Origin: JAZSMS01 sp045536015 | Lineage (GTDB): Bacteria; Bacillota; Clostridia; Christensenellales; QALW01 | Assembly: GCA_045536015.1 (NCBI GenBank) | Contig: JAZSMS010000117.1 | Location: 1 to 8,038, forward strand | Reading direction: 5' to 3' | Length of the DNA: 8,038 nt | Shown: positions 5,415 to 8,038 of the stretch, one piece after another | Layout: the number at the start of each line of letters is the position of its first letter | Position numbering within the stretch: position 1 is the first letter of the stretch | Position numbers and translations under genes: made by a program | The notes under the pieces: model-generated | Told to the model about the DNA's origin: nothing | The model's database searches: none | The model's input: only the letters and a program-made list of their open reading frames with translations

Positions 5415-6024
5415 AGTTTATCTCTATCGTTTGCCCCATCTCTAAAATAAAAACTGAAGGATCGTCTTTAACAACTTCTTTAACAGTTTGCATTGTGTTT
5501 AACGTATCTTTTTCTTCAATGGGCATATGCAAAATGATTATTTGTTTTGCCCCGTACTTTTTTAAACCGTTAAATGAAAATTCGGTGTTAGCATAGGCAA
5601 AAGGTGCACAAATAACGTCGGGTATATCAAGCATTTTTCTAATACCCAGCGGCGATGCATCACCTAAAAACCAAACACACTTACTGCCTTTAATAACAAA
5701 GCTTGTATGTGCTATTTTGTACGCGCCTATATGGCGGGTTTCAACAGGTTTAATCGTTACGCCGTAAGCATCTATCTGCCTTGCGTTATCGGGCGTTAAA
5801 ACAACAGTTTTATCTTTTACCGCATTTTCAAATGATTCGTCATAATGATCGGGGTGTTTGTGCGTAAAAGCAACTATATCGGGCACGTTTTTTAAAAGCT
5901 CTTCCTTTACGCTTTGCGGGGTTTCAAAATATGGGTCAAGCTTTTGGCAAACGCCGTCAAGCAAAATTGAAACATTATCAATTTTAAGTTTAATGCCGGC
6001 GTTTGCGCATCTTGTTATCTTCAC
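5413..6024 (-). CDS. Metallo-beta-lactamase-fold hydrolase (UlaG-like / MBL superfamily)
   Basis: 203 residues, short for the superfamily but with its metal-binding set: THKHPDHYD (54-62) gives the HxHxDH motif (His55, His57, Asp59, His60), His98 or His106 is a likely third ligand, GDAS (121-124) supplies the bridging Asp122, and His166 in LHMP is the last. Such proteins are cytosolic hydrolases of phosphodiesters, lactones or thioesters; UlaG-like members are often L-ascorbate-6-phosphate lactonase relatives. The substrate here is unknown. The start codon is GTG (6024-6022), which directly abuts the TAA stop of the upstream E1 gene. GGGAG (6034-6030) lies 5 nt upstream and supports it. It is the last gene of the operon led by, or including, the 2-oxoacid dehydrogenase E1, so it should be co-expressed with it. 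A housekeeping thioesterase- or lactonase-like role next to acyl-CoA production is only a guess. Confidence 0.87.
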   Translation of the reverse strand: MKITRCANAGIKLKIDNVSILLDGVCQKLDPYFETPQSVKEELLKNVPDIVAFTHKHPDHYDESFENAVKDKTVVLTPDNARQIDAYGVTIKPVETRHIGAYKIAHTSFVIKGSKCVWFLGDASPLGIRKMLDIPDVICAPFAYANTEFSFNGLKKYGAKQIIILHMPIEEKDTLNTMQTVKEVVKDDPSVFILEMGQTIEIN

Positions 6025-8038
6025 TTATACTCCCAATTTAGCGCGACGGAAAGCCTCTGCCTCAGTGCATCCGTTTTCTACAGTATAGTTAGGAAGCGGA
6101 ACAAGCTTTTCGTGAATTGCATCTAAAATCCACGAAGGCTGCGGGAAGAAGAACTCGTCAAACTCGAAGGGAGGTGTGATCCAGTTGCGTGCACCAACTA
6201 CTACCGGAGGTGCATCAAGGTCGTCAAAGCAAAGCTCGGTAAGATTCTTTGCAACGTCGTTTAAGAACGAACCGCGTGCACAAGCATCTGAAACAAGCAC
6301 AACTCTGCCTGTCTTTTTAACCGATTCAACAAGCTTTGTATAATCAAGCGGAACAAGCGAATGAAGGTTGATAACATCTGCCTCCATACCGTATTTTTCC
6401 GAAAGCTGCTTTGCGGCTTCAACAGCGCGGTAAAGTGCGGCACCGATAGTAATAATTGTTACGTCCTTACCATCGCGAACCTTGTTAACATCACCAAACT
6501 CAATTTCATATCTCTCTGTAGGAACACCGCCCGGATAGAACTGCTCGCCAACATCATAAATTCTTTGGCTTTCAAAGAATACAACGGGGTCAGTACCCTT
6601 TAATGCGCTTTCCATAAGACCCTTTGCCTCCCAAGGTGTTGCAGGGAAGCAAACCTTTAAGCCGGGTATATGTGCACAAAGTGCAGTCCAGTCCTGACTG
6701 TGCTGTGCGCCGTACTTAGAACCAACCGAAACACGAAGCACAACGGGCATCTTTAAGATACCTGCCGACATAGCCTGCCATTTTGACATTTGGTTAAATA
6801 TTTCGTCACCTGCACAACCGATAAAGTCGGCATACATAAGCTCAACAAGTGCTCTACCGCCCGAAACCGCATAACCAACTGCAGTACCAACGATTGCTGC
6901 TTCGGCAATAGGTGAGTTAAAGAGTCTGCAGTGCGGGAATGCATCCATCATTCCACGATAAACCGCAAATGCGCCACCCCAGTCGCGACAGTCTTCACCG
7001 TATGCGATTAAAGTAGGATCTTCGTAGAAGCGGTCATAAATAACCTCAGAAAGTGCATCACGAAGGTTAAAGAGCTTCATCTTAGAAACGGGCTTGCCAT
7101 CAACTATCGGGCAACGTTCTTTTTCTTTAAGCTTTTTATATGCAGGAACTTCTGCTAAAGGCATATTAACTTCAGGCTCGCGGTCGTCAAGCTTTTCTGC
7201 CTTTTCGTTTGAGAACATAAGACGTTCTACAACTTGAGGATCTGCCTTAAAGTCAACGTAGGGACTTATTTCAGGATCAGAAGCAGCCTTGCAAATCATA
7301 GTCATACGTTCTACTGTTTCGGCAAGAATTTCTTCCATCTTAGAGTCGGTTGCAACCTTTGCATCAACAAGACCCTTGCGATAAGTGATAATCGGGTCAA
7401 CCTCACGCCATGCATCAATTTCTTCCTTGGTGCGATATGCATTCTGGTCAGAAGTCGAGTGACCTGAGAAGCGGTAAGTAATAGTATCAAGAAGTACGGG
7501 ACCTTTGCCTGCGCGAAGAATTTCAAGCTTACGCTCCATAGCATCAATAACTGCCAAGGGGTTAAAGCCGTCAATACGCTCAGCATGGAACTGTGTGGGG
7601 CTGATACCCGAGCCGATACGAGCAAGCATATCATAGCCCATAGTTTCGCCTCTGGTCTGGTCGCCCATACCGTACGAGTTATTAAATACGTTATATAAAA
7701 TAGGCATTCCACCCTTATGGCTTTCCCAAAGTGTGTGGAACTGATCCATCGAAGCAAAGTTCATTGCTTCCCAAACGGGACCGCGTGCCATCGAGCCGTC
7801 GCCCGAGTTGCAAACAACAATACCCTGCTTATCGTTAACCTTTTTAAATAATGCTGCACCGGTTGCGATAGCTGCCGAGCCGCCAACGATAGCATTGTTG
7901 GGATAAATACCAAAAGGAAGGAAGAATGCGTGCATCGAGCCGCCCATACCCTTGTGGAAGCCAGTTTCGCGTGCAAAGATTTCTGAAAGTGTTCCGTATA
8001 AGATAAAGCGGATAGCTAATTCCTTTACGTCATCAACC
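6025..8038 (-). CDS. Fused alpha+beta E1 component of a thiamine-diphosphate 2-oxoacid dehydrogenase complex (partial, N-terminus outside window)
   Basis: The reading frame stays open to the right edge; 670 C-terminal residues are visible and roughly 110-150 are missing. Residue numbers here start at the first visible codon. E1 decarboxylates a 2-oxoacid with ThDP and acylates the lipoyl group of E2. The alpha half (1 to about 275) shows GFHKGMGGSMH (26-36), the ThDP/Mg motif beginning GDG (79-81) and ending NN (119-120), and the catalytic-loop RFSGHS (189-194). A charged linker (about 275-320) leads into the beta half: GED (347-349), SPIAEAAIVG (375-384) with the ThDP-activating Glu379, GAQHSQ (443-448), and the C-terminal domain with VINLHSLVPLD (555-565). 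One polypeptide thus replaces the usual alpha2beta2 pair. Pyruvate, acetoin or branched-chain 2-oxoacids are possible substrates; I cannot decide. The methionine at 7947 is internal, since it lies inside the HKGMGGSMH motif. The stop abuts the MBL-fold gene. E2 and E3 are not in view. Confidence 0.92.
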   Translation of the reverse strand, partial: VDDVKELAIRFILYGTLSEIFARETGFHKGMGGSMHAFFLPFGIYPNNAIVGGSAAIATGAALFKKVNDKQGIVVCNSGDGSMARGPVWEAMNFASMDQFHTLWESHKGGMPILYNVFNNSYGMGDQTRGETMGYDMLARIGSGISPTQFHAERIDGFNPLAVIDAMERKLEILRAGKGPVLLDTITYRFSGHSTSDQNAYRTKEEIDAWREVDPIITYRKGLVDAKVATDSKMEEILAETVERMTMICKAASDPEISPYVDFKADPQVVERLMFSNEKAEKLDDREPEVNMPLAEVPAYKKLKEKERCPIVDGKPVSKMKLFNLRDALSEVIYDRFYEDPTLIAYGEDCRDWGGAFAVYRGMMDAFPHCRLFNSPIAEAAIVGTAVGYAVSGGRALVELMYADFIGCAGDEIFNQMSKWQAMSAGILKMPVVLRVSVGSKYGAQHSQDWTALCAHIPGLKVCFPATPWEAKGLMESALKGTDPVVFFESQRIYDVGEQFYPGGVPTERYEIEFGDVNKVRDGKDVTIITIGAALYRAVEAAKQLSEKYGMEADVINLHSLVPLDYTKLVESVKKTGRVVLVSDACARGSFLNDVAKNLTELCFDDLDAPPVVVGARNWITPPFEFDEFFFPQPSWILDAIHEKLVPLPNYTVENGCTEAEAFRRAKLGV
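6030..6034 (-). promoter_or_regulatory. SD site supporting the GTG start of the MBL-fold gene
   Basis: GGGAG on the minus strand, 5 nt before the GTG at 6024 and inside the last codons of the E1 gene. Because the start is not ATG, this site is the main evidence for it, together with the protein beginning MKITRCANAGIKLKID as MBL N-termini do. Confidence 0.75.

Noticed and set aside
7311..7757. 148-codon minus-strand frame inside the E1 gene, and other overlapping frames there
   Set aside because: These are out-of-frame shadows of a well-conserved enzyme, without SD sites or family motifs.
7945..7947. ATG at 7947 as the true start of the E1 gene
   Set aside because: The frame continues upstream to the window edge and encodes GFHKG leading into MGGSMH, so this Met is internal to a conserved E1 alpha motif.
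1..8038. CRISPR arrays, tRNA/rRNA genes, insertion sequences, phage or defence genes
   Set aside because: No regular repeat-spacer pattern, cloverleaf, transposase or terminal inverted repeats were seen on either strand. All substantial frames are metabolic, transport or regulatory genes.

Overview
The window looks like a piece of chromosome from a low-GC, anaerobic Firmicute, most likely a gut Clostridia member of Ruminococcaceae/Oscillospiraceae type. This rests on AT-rich DNA, purine-rich Shine-Dalgarno (SD) sites, short intergenic gaps, strong hairpin-plus-T terminators and the protein families present. The taxonomic guess is inference. There is no tRNA, rRNA, CRISPR array, transposase, integrase or phage gene, and every frame checked is intact.

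Layout from left to right. (1) The first 48 bases are the 5' end of a minus-strand gene whose product begins with a membrane segment. (2) A divergent short-chain dehydrogenase/reductase gene (160-1050, +) ends in a hairpin terminator. (3) That terminator is shared with the convergent operon eda-kdgK (2665 to 1087, -), encoding KDPG/KHG aldolase and KDG kinase. (4) A 384-bp divergent control region (2666-3049) holds facing promoters and two palindromes. (5) A plus-strand cluster follows: an AraC-type regulator, a 10-TM EamA/DMT transporter and an adenylate-kinase-like P-loop protein (3050-5334). It ends at a second bidirectional terminator. (6) Convergent to it is a second minus-strand operon: a fused alpha+beta E1 subunit of a thiamine-diphosphate 2-oxoacid dehydrogenase complex (start beyond the right edge) and an abutting metallo-beta-lactamase-fold protein.

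The clearest physiology is hexuronate or Entner-Doudoroff-type breakdown. KdgK phosphorylates 2-keto-3-deoxygluconate and Eda splits the product into pyruvate and glyceraldehyde-3-phosphate. The divergent AraC-type protein, with a sugar-sensor-like cupin, is a plausible regulator of that operon, of itself, or of the transporter behind it. The E1 enzyme would use a 2-oxoacid such as pyruvate, but its operon is separate and any metabolic link is inference.

I see no obvious new multi-gene system. The most interesting items are the palindrome plus third half-site in the araC-type promoter (21-bp phasing), the alpha-beta E1 fusion with a lengthened ThDP motif, the short Eda, and the exact ungapped internal duplication in the transporter.
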